A stretch of 64,000 bases of DNA from Bog-159 sp963785255 (GTDB lineage: Bacteria > Acidobacteriota > Terriglobia > Bryobacterales > Bryobacteraceae), in NCBI GenBank assembly GCA_963785255.1, contig CAWAUR010000013.1:62001-126000 (forward strand). Reading direction: 5' to 3'. The notes under the pieces are model-generated. The model saw only the letters and a program-made list of their open reading frames with translations, was not told the origin of the DNA and searched no databases. The position numbers and the translations under genes were made by a program. This document shows, in pieces, positions 27,243-35,678 of this stretch (position 1 is its first letter; every line of letters begins with the position of its first letter).

Positions 27243-29495
27243 TTATGCATGTGCTTTGTGCATTGAACGCTCGGGTACGGGCAGCTTCTTCTGAAGCTCT
27301 GACACGATCTCTTCGGCAATGGGGCGGATTTCGGCGGACAGTTTTTCGAGCGGGGCACGGTCGCCGGTTTCGAAGTAGTCCATCGCGACGACCAGCGGGA
27401 GAAGTTCGTCATCGAGCTTTGATTCGCGGATTAGTTCGCGAAGGAAGTGGAGACTTGTGCCATTGATCAGGGCCCAGACGATGCGAACGGCTTCGTCCGC
27501 CGATACCGTTTCCCGGAGCTTCTCGTCCCAGACGGCGCGGGCGTCGGTGAGGGCGTTGTAAAGGACCGCTAAGCAGAACTGGGCTGTAGGCTCCCTGCGG
27601 CTGTGGTGCCAGCCGACCAGGACCTCAAGAAGTCTACGCAGGTTTTCATCGTCCTGTCGCGCCAGCGCGGCTTCGCAAACGGCAATTGCTCGGTCAAAGT
27701 CGCCAAGGATTGCGGAAGAGACCGCTAGGTGCAACTGTACCTCCGGGATCGGGGCGAGTTCGTCCGCATGCCCGCCAATGACGGTGGTCACGTCGTGGAA
27801 CCGGCACAGCCCGAAGAGCACCGAGGCCCTCAACAGCGCCTCCGCGGAACTTCCTGGGATGAGACGAGCGTGCGTATCGAGGTCGTCGAGCGCCTCATCG
27901 CTACGCCCAAGTCTGTGCAAGGCAGCTGCACGGAGAAGGAAGAGGTTGGGATCCTTATGCGGGGACAGCAGCTTTGGTTCCGTATCGGAGCGCGCCGTAC
28001 CTTGCAATCGCCGGTTGAGTTCGGCAAGGGACTGGTCGGCAGTCATCGTTCCACTCCCCATGAGCCGCACGATAGTGGCAGGGCGCAATGGCGGCAGGCC
28101 GACACCGCGAATTAAACTCCGGACCCGGTCAGCGTCCCCCGCATCCAGAGAGTCGTTTACAAGGCGATCCGTCGCGAAGCTCTTGAGCGGCTCGTCCATT
28201 GCGTCCACTATGACCTGCCGGTAATCCAGCGTCTCGACGGCCGATGCATTCTCCCCCGCCTTCACCAACTCCGCAAAGCGCACCGCAAGCCTCTCAGTCT
28301 CATCGAACATCTCCCGGCTCGAATACCACGCCTTCAAAAACTCCACCAGCCACGCCATGCGCTCGCGGCTCTCCCGTCCAAACCGCATCTGGTGCCACAT
28401 CGCGTACAGCGGCTCAGCAAGCGAATACCACGAGCTTCTAGCCCGCACGTTCGCTGCGCGCACGTATCCCAAGCCCGACAGTCGCTTCAACTGCGAGGTG
28501 ACCTGATTCACCGGCAACCTGGTCTCCGCCGCGATTTCGGTGGGCGTTAGGCCGGAACCCGTGCGCGCACTCACCCGCGCAATGTGATCCAGAATCTTGC
28601 GCTGCTGCGGCGGCAGGCTCTCGATCTTCGCCTTATAGTAGGGCGTCACCTCATCCAGTAACTTCTCCAAACCGCGGCGCACGTCGACCAAATCCGAGCT
28701 GGCGATGATCCGGTAGAGCATCAGCACCAGGCGCGGATTGCCGCCCGTGAAATAATGCAGCACCTTGATACGCGCCTCGTTCTTCCGGAGCTGCTGCTCG
28801 AAATCCGTGCGATTGTCCGCCGCCGCGCGGTGCAGCAGCAACTGGTTGATCTGATCGCCTTCAAGCGCTTCCAGATGCCATATCTTGAAAAAGTTGTAGA
28901 GCGGCTGATCGTACGCGCGCGCCTCGTGAAAGAAGGACGCGGCACCGCCGACCAGCATGAACGTTCCGTCGTTCATGAGCGAGTCCCTCAGCCGCGCATT
29001 CTCCCTGGTGTTATTGATCTGGTTCAGCACCATGTCCAGGTTGTCCACCAGCAACAGGAGGCGTTTGCCATGCTGTCGGCTCCAGTCTTTCAGAGTGGCG
29101 AGCGCTGCACCAGCCAGATCGACTGACGGCCCGTACTCGTTCCGCAGCGCGTCGCCGCGTGCCGCCAGTTCCGTATCGCCGGTCTCGTAAGCCAAGTGAC
29201 TGATTGCCGCCAGCCAAAGATCCGCCAGATCCGTGATGGCGTAGGATTCCTCGGGGAACCGCACCGGCTGCCACTTTTCGTGCAGGTCGCTACCCAGCAC
29301 GGCGAAGCCCAGCATCAGCAGCATGGTCGTCTTCCCCATGCCGCGCGCGCCAATCAGGACCACGTGCTGAACGCCCGCGCCCTGCGGCTGCCGCCGCACG
29401 AGGGCTAGCAACTCCTTCAGCATTACCTCGCGGCCCACGAAGGTCTGCTTGATTTCCGAGGCTGGCATCTGCTCGGGGTTGTAGTAGAGCTCCAT
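27243..29495 (-). CDS. P-loop ATPase with winged helix and helical-repeat C-terminus (STAND-like)
   Basis: The 750-residue protein opens with a short leader (FVGREVMLKELLALV) typical of archaeal-type/STAND ATPases, Walker A GARGMGKTT (about residue 47) and Walker B RLLLLVDNLD. A winged helix follows (ILDHIARVSARTGSGLTPTE, then PVNQVTSQLKRLSGLGYV, about residues 305-375), then about 350 residues of helical, TPR-like repeats (for example LLRAAALHRLGRSDEALDDL). The start is ATG 29495, two bases after the stop of the second ATPase gene. The layout is that of signal-sensing NTPases, but no effector domain is apparent. Function unknown. Confidence 0.8.
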   Translation of the reverse strand: MELYYNPEQMPASEIKQTFVGREVMLKELLALVRRQPQGAGVQHVVLIGARGMGKTTMLLMLGFAVLGSDLHEKWQPVRFPEESYAITDLADLWLAAISHLAYETGDTELAARGDALRNEYGPSVDLAGAALATLKDWSRQHGKRLLLLVDNLDMVLNQINNTRENARLRDSLMNDGTFMLVGGAASFFHEARAYDQPLYNFFKIWHLEALEGDQINQLLLHRAAADNRTDFEQQLRKNEARIKVLHYFTGGNPRLVLMLYRIIASSDLVDVRRGLEKLLDEVTPYYKAKIESLPPQQRKILDHIARVSARTGSGLTPTEIAAETRLPVNQVTSQLKRLSGLGYVRAANVRARSSWYSLAEPLYAMWHQMRFGRESRERMAWLVEFLKAWYSSREMFDETERLAVRFAELVKAGENASAVETLDYRQVIVDAMDEPLKSFATDRLVNDSLDAGDADRVRSLIRGVGLPPLRPATIVRLMGSGTMTADQSLAELNRRLQGTARSDTEPKLLSPHKDPNLFLLRAAALHRLGRSDEALDDLDTHARLIPGSSAEALLRASVLFGLCRFHDVTTVIGGHADELAPIPEVQLHLAVSSAILGDFDRAIAVCEAALARQDDENLRRLLEVLVGWHHSRREPTAQFCLAVLYNALTDARAVWDEKLRETVSADEAVRIVWALINGTSLHFLRELIRESKLDDELLPLVVAMDYFETGDRAPLEKLSAEIRPIAEEIVSELQKKLPVPERSMHKAHA

Positions 29496-29497
29496 TT

Positions 29498-30694
29498 TCA
29501 GCCCTCCATCCCGTAGTGCCGCAGCCACCAATCGCGCAACAGTTTGCAGGAAAACTCGTACGTGTTCTGCTCGTAGTTGAATCCGACGTAGAAATCGTTT
29601 TCGAGATTTGCCATCAGGCCGTTGAAGCGCTCGATATCGGCTCCTTCGCAACCCTTGCGGTAGAGGTGGTAGCAAGCCTCCCGCTTCAGCGCACCATCGT
29701 TCGCGATGGTGCGTAGCAAGGTTTTGGCGGCCTTTTCGTCCGGCTTGTCGTAGTAGTCGCGCAGCCGGCCATAATAGTGGTCGAAATATGTCTTGCACTC
29801 CGCCCCCAGCACAGTGTTGTGATACAGCGTCTCTACTGTCGCGGGCGTCGGCGTAATCCCGCTCCCTTTGCAGGACCTGTCAATCTCCCAAAACATGATT
29901 TGCAGAAAGTACGGCACGGGCGTGCCGATAAGATCCAGCACTTTCTTCCGCACGGCAACGGACAACGGCGTATCGTGCGATTCCGATAGCGCCAGGAGGA
30001 ATTGATCTGCCACCGTATCGGTAAAAGGACCCAGCTTCAGATGTGCGAAGTCGTTCATGGACGCGATTTCGCCGAGATTATTGAGCACATTCCCGATGCC
30101 GATCGATCCGGCTACCAGAAACCGTACGTTTTTGATGCGCGGCGCTTGGCGCAGCCACCGAAGCAGCAGCCGCGCGTCTTCGCGGTGCGCTTCCAGATGG
30201 GCCATCTCGTCGACCATCACGGCAAACTCGTCCAACAGGAACACTACCTTGGTTTCCGGAATGCTGGCGATCGCGTCGAACAGCTCTTCACCGCTCGTCT
30301 GCCCGCGTGGCCGGATCTGCTCCTTGAGCTTGAGTTTTAACTTATGGAGTTCGATCTCCTCCACATTGGCGCGGAAGCCCTGCCAGGCCTTCTTCGGTAC
30401 GTAACTAAGCGCCGACGCGACCTTCGACAGCGCATCGTCGCGGGAAAGTTGGACGACCAAAGCCGTCAGCAGATCGGCCGGTTCAAGAAAATGTTCGAGA
30501 TCGCAATGGACCACGCGGTAGTCCCAGCGCGGCTCGTCGATCAGCCGGTACATGACGCTGGTTTTTCCGAAGCGGCGCGGCGAGGCTAGCAGGACGTGGC
30601 CGAAGCTGAGCTTCTCCCAGACTAAATCGACGAACCCGTCACGCCCGTAGCAGTCTGCGCCGCGAACCGGCGGGCCGACGAAGTTACACGGCAT
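29498..30694 (-). CDS. P-loop ATPase, archaeal-ATPase type, first gene of a two-ATPase operon
   Basis: A 398-residue protein with FVGPPVRGADCYGRDGFVD at the start, Walker A SPRRFGKTS, Walker B VVFLLDEFAVMVDEM, sensor region VRFLVAGSIGIGN, and a C-terminal winged-helix-like part ending in FSCKLLRDWWLRHYG. It fits the Arch_ATPase/AAA-like group. ATG 30694 is favoured; TTG codons at 30700 and 30703 are alternatives. Together with the next gene it forms an isolated two-ATPase operon with its own promoter and a palindromic site upstream. Function unknown. Confidence 0.8.
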   Translation of the reverse strand: MPCNFVGPPVRGADCYGRDGFVDLVWEKLSFGHVLLASPRRFGKTSVMYRLIDEPRWDYRVVHCDLEHFLEPADLLTALVVQLSRDDALSKVASALSYVPKKAWQGFRANVEEIELHKLKLKLKEQIRPRGQTSGEELFDAIASIPETKVVFLLDEFAVMVDEMAHLEAHREDARLLLRWLRQAPRIKNVRFLVAGSIGIGNVLNNLGEIASMNDFAHLKLGPFTDTVADQFLLALSESHDTPLSVAVRKKVLDLIGTPVPYFLQIMFWEIDRSCKGSGITPTPATVETLYHNTVLGAECKTYFDHYYGRLRDYYDKPDEKAAKTLLRTIANDGALKREACYHLYRKGCEGADIERFNGLMANLENDFYVGFNYEQNTYEFSCKLLRDWWLRHYGMEG

Positions 30695-30701
30695 ATACAA
30701 C

Positions 30702-30735
30702 AATTATGTCGCACAACAGATTTGTTGCGCAACTG
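30702..30735 (-). promoter_or_regulatory. Promoter with overlapping palindrome ahead of the ATPase pair
   Basis: On the minus strand TTGCGC and CATAAT are about 18 bases apart. Within it lie the perfect palindrome GTTGCGCAAC (30724-30733) and the related half GTCGCACAAC (30708-30717), which form a broken inverted repeat (CACAAC, 6 bases, GTTGCG). This looks like an operator covering the promoter. Confidence 0.5.
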
Positions 30736-30739
30736 CCGT

Positions 30740-32596
30740 TCACCCCAAAGCCCGCAGCCCGCCGCCCTCATCCAACACCTCCCGCACCTTGGCCAGCAGA
30801 ATATCCGGCGTAAACGGCTTATTTAAAAACGCCCGCGGAGGCTCGCCCGGCCCGTTGTTCTGGCTATCGCGATAGCCGGACATGTAAAGCACCGGCAGGT
30901 TGGGATTTTTCGCGATCAGGACCTGGCCCAGTTCAATGCCGGTCATCTGCGGCATCACCACGTCGGTCAAAACCAGGTCGATTTTGTGCGCGTTCTTTTC
31001 GAAAACGGCGAGCGCGGCGCTGCCGTTGGCGGCCTCCATCACCGTGTAGCCGCCGCTGTGGAGCACGGCGGACACCAGCTTGCGGACGCCGTCTTCGTCA
31101 TCCACCAGCAGCACCGTTTCCGATCCTTTGGAGGCCGCCGCGCGGCGTGGCAAAGGCACTTCCGGGGCGGCTTCCACGCGCGGCAGGTAAATTTCGAAAA
31201 TCGTGCCGCAATTCACCTGGCTGTAGACCGTAATGTTGCCCTCGCTCTGTTTCACGGTTCCATACACCATGGAAAGGCCCAGTCCGCTGCCCTTGCCTTG
31301 CTCCTTGGTGGTGAAAAAAGGTTCGAACAGGCGCGAGCGGGTTTCGGCGTCCATGCCCGAACCCGTGTCGCTCATGGCCAGCATGACATAGGGACCCGTT
31401 TTCACCCCGGCTTTCTTGGCGGCGGATTCGTTCAGCTCCAGGTTAGAAGTCTCCAGCACCAGCTTGCCGCCATTGGGCATGGCATCCCGGGCGTTGGCGG
31501 CCATATTCATGATGGCCTGCTGCATCTGTCCGCCGTCGATGAGCACGTAGCCGACAGCCGGACCGGGCAGGATCATCAACTCCACGGATTCGCCGAGCAT
31601 GCGGCGCAGGACGGGTTGCATGCCTCCGATTAGCGCGTTCAGGTCCGTCAGCTTGGGCTGCGAGGCTTGGCCGCTCGAAAACGTTAGAAGCTGGCGGGTG
31701 AGGGCGGCGGCGCGTTCACCGGCGTACAGGATCTCATCGGCGAACCGGCGCAAGGGGCTGGCCGAAGGGATCTGCGCGCGCAGCATATCGCTGTAGCCGG
31801 TGATCACGGTGAGGACGTTGTTAAAGTCGCCTGCGACGCCACCCGCCAGGCGGCCCACCGCGTCCATTTTGCGGGCATGGCTAAGTTGCTCTTCGAGCTG
31901 GCGGCGGCCGGTGATATCGCGGAACACCAGGATGGCGCCCTGCAGGCGGCCGCGCGCGTCGCTTAGCGGAGCGGCGCTCTGCTCGATGGCGATTTCCGTT
32001 TTGTCGCGGGCGATCATCAGCACCTGGCCCATATTGTGGGCCGGGCTGCGGGTGCGGATCGCGTCCTGCGCGGGGCTGCCGGCGGGCGCGCGGCTGCCCT
32101 CTTCGATGACGTGCAAGACCTGGCTTAAGGACCGGCCCATGGCGTCGGCCTGGCGCCATCCCGTAAGGGCTTCCGCCACCGGATTCAGAAAGGTGATGCG
32201 CTCTTCGCGGTCCGTGGCGATCACGCCATCGGCGATGCTCGAGAGGGTCGCCGATAGCATGCTGCGGCTGGTGTGGAATCCGGAAACCAGGGCCGTAGCC
32301 GCCACCGAAATCGCCACAAAGGACAGTAACGTGGCGGCTAGATTAGGACCTCCCACGAACCATGGTTCCCGCAATTCAACCAGCAACGCGCCCAGCGCGA
32401 CCGTGGATAGAGCGGTGGCCGAGAATCCGCCAACATGGCCGTAATACCAGGCGCTGGCAAATACGGCGACCAGAAACGGAAGAAAGAAATTAGGCTCGAG
32501 CAGCGGGCGCAGCAGCAGGGAAACCAGCACCGCCAAGGTGGTGAGAGCCAGGGCGAAGACGCTGCTGTGCAGGGATGTATCCTTGAGCTTGAACAC
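30740..32596 (-). CDS. Hybrid sensor histidine kinase lacking the phosphoacceptor histidine
   Basis: The 618-residue protein has four N-terminal membrane helices (DUF4118-like, residues 10-105), a PAS domain (LSSIADGVIATDREERITFL onward), a HisKA dimerisation helix, an ATPase domain (NMAANARDAMPNGG, SDTGSGMD, FEPFFTTKEQGKGSGLGLS) and a C-terminal receiver (VLLVDDED, LVLTDVVMPQ, LNKPF) with all its residues. The H-box reads GRLAGGVAGDFNN where the family has GGVAHDFNN, so the phosphorylated His is Gly (codon GGC, two changes from CAC). It may be a pseudokinase, a phosphatase, or work as a heterodimer. No cognate regulator is adjacent. Confidence 0.9.
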   Translation of the reverse strand: MFKLKDTSLHSSVFALALTTLAVLVSLLLRPLLEPNFFLPFLVAVFASAWYYGHVGGFSATALSTVALGALLVELREPWFVGGPNLAATLLSFVAISVAATALVSGFHTSRSMLSATLSSIADGVIATDREERITFLNPVAEALTGWRQADAMGRSLSQVLHVIEEGSRAPAGSPAQDAIRTRSPAHNMGQVLMIARDKTEIAIEQSAAPLSDARGRLQGAILVFRDITGRRQLEEQLSHARKMDAVGRLAGGVAGDFNNVLTVITGYSDMLRAQIPSASPLRRFADEILYAGERAAALTRQLLTFSSGQASQPKLTDLNALIGGMQPVLRRMLGESVELMILPGPAVGYVLIDGGQMQQAIMNMAANARDAMPNGGKLVLETSNLELNESAAKKAGVKTGPYVMLAMSDTGSGMDAETRSRLFEPFFTTKEQGKGSGLGLSMVYGTVKQSEGNITVYSQVNCGTIFEIYLPRVEAAPEVPLPRRAAASKGSETVLLVDDEDGVRKLVSAVLHSGGYTVMEAANGSAALAVFEKNAHKIDLVLTDVVMPQMTGIELGQVLIAKNPNLPVLYMSGYRDSQNNGPGEPPRAFLNKPFTPDILLAKVREVLDEGGGLRALG

Positions 32597-32680
32597 GGGT
32601 CGGCTCAGTTATTAGGATATTATAACTGCTGCTGAATGATAGGTATCTGCCCCCCCGCCGCCGGGAAGTATTTATTCTAA

Positions 32681-32726
32681 GTTAACCTTCGTTATGGTTA
32701 ACGCGCTTTCCGCCGATCTGTATACT
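32681..32726 (+). promoter_or_regulatory. Inverted repeat and promoter of the A24 peptidase gene
   Basis: Perfect 7-base arms GTTAACC (32681-32687) and GGTTAAC (32696-32702) overlap a weak -35 (TTAACG, 32698-32703), 17 bases before a good -10 (TATACT, 32721-32726). Transcription would start near 32733, only about four bases before ATG 32737, so the mRNA would be almost leaderless. The inverted repeat looks like an operator. Confidence 0.55.
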
Positions 32727-32736
32727 AGTGCCTGTT

Positions 32737-33300
32737 ATGCAATTCACGCGCCCCGCCGTGGGCATCGAATTTGTTTTGGTTTTGGCTGTGCTGGTGGCTA
32801 CTTTCACGGATCTGCGCACGCGCCGCATCCCCAATTGGCTGACCGTGAGTACCCTGGTGCTAGGTTTCGTGTTGAACGCGTTGGTCGCCTGGCCTTCGCC
32901 GCTCGAAGGCGTGTGGCTGGCCACGAAGGGCTTCGCGCTGGCCTTCGCCTTGAACCTGGTCATGTATGTCCTTCACATGACCGGAGCCGGCGACGTAAAA
33001 TTGCTGGCGGGCATTGGAGCCATGGTGGGGATCTCGGATTTCATCGGGATTTTCATGCTCACCGCGCTGATTGGCGGGGTGTTGGCCGTCGTGCTGATGC
33101 TGGTGAAAGGGCGCGTAAGGCAGACCCTTTGGAATATCGGGTATATGATCAGCGAATTGATGAGCTGGCGCGCGCCGCATCTTACGCGCGAACAACTGGA
33201 TGTAGGCAGTTCCAAGGCACTACGCTTGCCGGGCGCGCTGCGGATCGGTCTCGGCGTAGTTGTGTTTCTGGTAATAGCCCGCGTTTTCACGCCGGCCTAG
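32737..33300 (+). CDS. A24-family prepilin peptidase-like membrane protein (TadV/CpaA type)
   Basis: A 187-residue protein with about five membrane helices and the two catalytic aspartates of type IV prepilin peptidases: TDLRTRRIPN (about residue 25) and TGAGDVKLLAG (about residue 86, the GxGD motif). The methyltransferase domain of long PilD proteins is missing, as in TadV/CpaA. No pilus genes are adjacent, except perhaps the small membrane protein downstream. GTG 32728 is also in frame, but it falls too close to the -10 box. Confidence 0.88.
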   Translation: MQFTRPAVGIEFVLVLAVLVATFTDLRTRRIPNWLTVSTLVLGFVLNALVAWPSPLEGVWLATKGFALAFALNLVMYVLHMTGAGDVKLLAGIGAMVGISDFIGIFMLTALIGGVLAVVLMLVKGRVRQTLWNIGYMISELMSWRAPHLTREQLDVGSSKALRLPGALRIGLGVVVFLVIARVFTPA

Positions 33301-33357
33301 CCCGCTCTTAGTACGCACATTACTGCCATCGGCCCGGTTGCTTTGGCGGATTGCTCT

Positions 33358-33363
33358 TATAAT
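33358..33363 (+). promoter_or_regulatory. TATAAT box upstream of the 93-residue membrane protein
   Basis: A perfect TATAAT with only a poor -35 (GGTTGC, 16 bases upstream). It would start transcription near 33370, with GAGGAG-like sequence in the leader but about 50 bases from the ATG at 33422. Confidence 0.4.
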
Positions 33364-33421
33364 TCCAACTGAGGAGTGAGAACTTCTCCGGCACGGCGAG
33401 ACCTTAATTTCGGACGGCAGA

Positions 33422-33703
33422 ATGCTTTATACGCAGATGTTTCTATACCTCCAGGTTTTGGATATTTTCACCACCCTCGTTGGGTTCAAACTTGGCTTGG
33501 CTGAAGCTAGCCCGTTCATCCGCGCACTCCTGCAGTTCGGCCCCATCGCGGCGCTTCTGCTTTCGAAAGCCGCGGCGCTGGTGCTGGCCGGAGTCTGTAT
33601 GGCCATGCATAAACAGCATCTGATCCGCTGGATTACTTATTGGTATGCCGGTCTGATCGCCTGGAATCTGTGCACGATTCTGGCCGGCGCGCACTGCCAC
33701 TGA
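33422..33703 (+). CDS. Small membrane protein (DUF5658-like)
   Basis: The 93-residue product has three hydrophobic helices (FLYLQVLDIFTTLVGFKLG, PIAALLLSKAAALVLAGV, YWYAGLIAWNLCTILAG) with the pattern LDxxTTxxGxxLGxxExNPxxR seen as LDIFTTLVGFKLGLAEASP, which is characteristic of DUF5658 proteins. No ribosome site is obvious before the ATG. Function unknown. Confidence 0.7.
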   Translation: MLYTQMFLYLQVLDIFTTLVGFKLGLAEASPFIRALLQFGPIAALLLSKAAALVLAGVCMAMHKQHLIRWITYWYAGLIAWNLCTILAGAHCH

Positions 33704-33716
33704 TGGGGCTGCTTAT

Positions 33717-33816
33717 TGAACCGTTTAACGCTCCCTTACGGTCGCGGCTCAGTAACCTTGGCGGCCGTTACCGAGCCGCGACCGTAAGGGAGCGGTTTCC
33801 CCCGAACGGTTAAGCA
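33717..33816. repeat. Long palindromic element with 21-bp arms (family A, copy 1)
   Basis: Arms 33730-33750 and 33773-33793 are perfectly complementary (GCTCCCTTACGGTCGCGGCT core) with a 22-base loop; weaker outer arms (ACCGTTTAA and GAACGGTTAA) extend it. Related copies occur at 37379-37480, 44913-44956 and 59633-59735. It could fold into a very stable hairpin in RNA or DNA. Confidence 0.9.
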
Positions 33817-33869
33817 CCCACCAGCCACCGTTCGTGGGGCAACAGCTATGCTAAAGACAGGAGGGGTGC

Positions 33870-34973
33870 ATGTACCCGCTGAAAAAGGGCAAAGCTGCCT
33901 CACAAGCCCACGTCGGCCTGCCACCAGGAACCTTTGAAGAAGAACACGGGCGCAAAGGCTTTTACGGCAAGAGCGCCCATCTATACCACACCCACCCCCC
34001 CACGGGATGGGTGCGCTTCGAAGGCAAGCTGCGCCCGCATTGCTTCGACCTGAACCGGCTCGAACCCACGGATCTTGACGACCCGCAAGGCCAGCCCGTG
34101 GCGTTCCTGGGCAATCGCGATGTAAAGCTGTACGTTTCGCGCCGCGCCGCGCCCATGCCGTTCTACTATCGCAACGCGGATGGCGATGAGCTGATCTTCG
34201 TACATCGCGGCGCGGGAACCATGGAAACCGATTTCGGCCCGCTGCCGTTCGAGCGCGGCGATTACATCGTCGTGCCGCGCGCCGTCACTTACCGCATTCT
34301 GCCGGATACCACCGATAATTTCTTCCTGATCGTGCAATCCCGTACCGAATTCGACCAGCCGCAGAAAGGCCTGCTGGGCCAGCATGCGCTGTACGATCCG
34401 GCCGTCATCGTCACGCCCGAGCCAGCGCCGTGCCTCGACGACAACCGCGAATGGGAGATTCGCATCAAAGTGGATGACGAAATCTCTAAGGTCTTTTATC
34501 CGTTCAATCCCATGGACGTGGTGGGGTGGAAAGGCGATCTGGCCGTTTGGAAGATCAACATGCGCGACATACGCCCGGTGATGAGCCATCGCGCGCATCT
34601 GCCGCCCAGCGCGCACACCACATTTGTCACCGAGGGGGCGGTGGTCTGCAGTTTTCTGCCGCGGCCGCTCGAGCAGGATGCCGACGCTCTGAAGGTGCCT
34701 TTCTTCCACCGCAACACGGACTACGACGAGTTCATTTTCTATCACGACGGCGATTTCTTCAGCCGCGACAACATCAAGGCCGGCATGGCGACCCTGCATC
34801 CGCGCGGCATTCATCACGGCCCGCATCCCAAGGCGTTGGCCAATCAGGGGAAAAAGGGATTTACCGACGAGAGCGCGGTGATGCTCGATGGATTAAATCC
34901 GATTGACGTGCTGCCGGCGGGGGAAGGCGTGGAATGGAAAGAGTACTGGATGAGCTGGATGGAAAAGAAGTAG
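33870..34973 (+). CDS. hmgA: Homogentisate 1,2-dioxygenase
   Basis: This iron enzyme opens the ring of homogentisate in tyrosine and phenylalanine breakdown. The 367-residue protein has the cupin fold with the metal-site region YDEFIFYHDGDFFSR and HPRGIHHGPHP, which carries the His-Glu-His ligands. The length is short for the family (about 430 in many proteobacteria) but matches the shorter bacterial form. ATG 33870 follows a strong AGGAGGGG. The other genes of the pathway are not nearby. A 54-base fragment of a second copy is at 35609-35662. Confidence 0.92.
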   Translation: MYPLKKGKAASQAHVGLPPGTFEEEHGRKGFYGKSAHLYHTHPPTGWVRFEGKLRPHCFDLNRLEPTDLDDPQGQPVAFLGNRDVKLYVSRRAAPMPFYYRNADGDELIFVHRGAGTMETDFGPLPFERGDYIVVPRAVTYRILPDTTDNFFLIVQSRTEFDQPQKGLLGQHALYDPAVIVTPEPAPCLDDNREWEIRIKVDDEISKVFYPFNPMDVVGWKGDLAVWKINMRDIRPVMSHRAHLPPSAHTTFVTEGAVVCSFLPRPLEQDADALKVPFFHRNTDYDEFIFYHDGDFFSRDNIKAGMATLHPRGIHHGPHPKALANQGKKGFTDESAVMLDGLNPIDVLPAGEGVEWKEYWMSWMEKK

Positions 34974-35248
34974 GCGCGGCGTTGCTTCGATCGCATTGCG
35001 ACGAGACGCCCGTGATTCCGGCCGCTCGCCACGAGACTTTAGAAGCCGCAAAAGGCTGGATGTCCTGCTTCGCCGGGCCGCCGCGGGTGGGTCAGTTTGT
35101 TATTGTGGGGCGGCCAATCGTGGCCGCAGCCGCCTATTAGGCGGCCAGGGCCGGTGAAAGCCGGCTGCGGGCAGGATTGCCCGCCCTACATCCGTCCAGT
35201 TCTCGGGCGATCAGCAGCGACATCTGTTCGCGTGCCGCGGCGAGACCC
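34974..35248. other. Intergenic stretch with hairpin repeats, no gene seen
   Basis: Contains short GC-rich palindromes (for example GGCGGCC spaced copies near 35110-35150 and GCGGGCAGG-type near 35166-35185) related to the repeat mosaics elsewhere in the window. A minus-strand frame near 35190-35250 reads EQMSLLIARELDG, possibly the tail of a lost gene. Confidence 0.4.
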
Positions 35249-35567
35249 TCAAATCCTGGTCTCGACACGAATTAACTCTTGACTATCCAGAAGATAGCGA
35301 ACCAGTGCGGTGTCGTCGTCCAAATCCACCAGATCGACGGGCCGTCCGAGGATGTCGGAGGCTCTGCTTACTGCTGAAAGATAGAGCTTGGCAGGGCAGA
35401 CCCGATACTGCCATGTCGATATCGGAATCCGGCCGCAATTCGCCTCTGACCAGCGAGCCAAAGACGAAGACTTGCGAGGCGCCCATGCCGATCAGCATGC
35501 TCGCCGCATCGAGAACCGCTTGGCTTTCGGCGGGGGTCGTCGGCATTGGGAAATCCAACTTGAACAT
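35249..35567 (-). pseudogene. Minimal nucleotidyltransferase (MNT-type) gene with a frameshift
   Basis: From ATG 35567 the frame reads MFKLDFPMPTTPAESQ and then the nucleotidyltransferase signature VFVFGSLVRGELRPDSDIDM (GSxxR and DxD). Near 35390-35400 (GGTCTGCCCTGCC) one extra base shifts the frame; the continuation ASDILGRPVDLVDLDDDT to YLLDSQELIRV is a perfect family ending in the next frame. MNT proteins are antitoxins or enzymes of HEPN/MNT pairs; no HEPN gene is seen beside it. Confidence 0.75.
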
Positions 35568-35608
35568 ACCACCACGTAGTTGCCTCGGACGCATCCGGCT
35601 CCTAGCGC

Positions 35609-35662
35609 GCATCCACGGCGATTCAGCCGCGACAACATCAAGGCGGGCATGGCCACGTTGCA
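35609..35662 (+). pseudogene. 54-base remnant of a second homogentisate dioxygenase gene
   Basis: Encodes SRDNIKAGMATLHPRG, identical at the protein level to part of the intact gene (positions about 34762-34808), with several silent nucleotide differences. It sits between the MNT pseudogene and the next membrane-protein gene. Silent differences suggest it is an old or foreign copy rather than a recent duplication. Confidence 0.75.
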
Positions 35663-35678
35663 TCCGCGCGGAAGTTTC

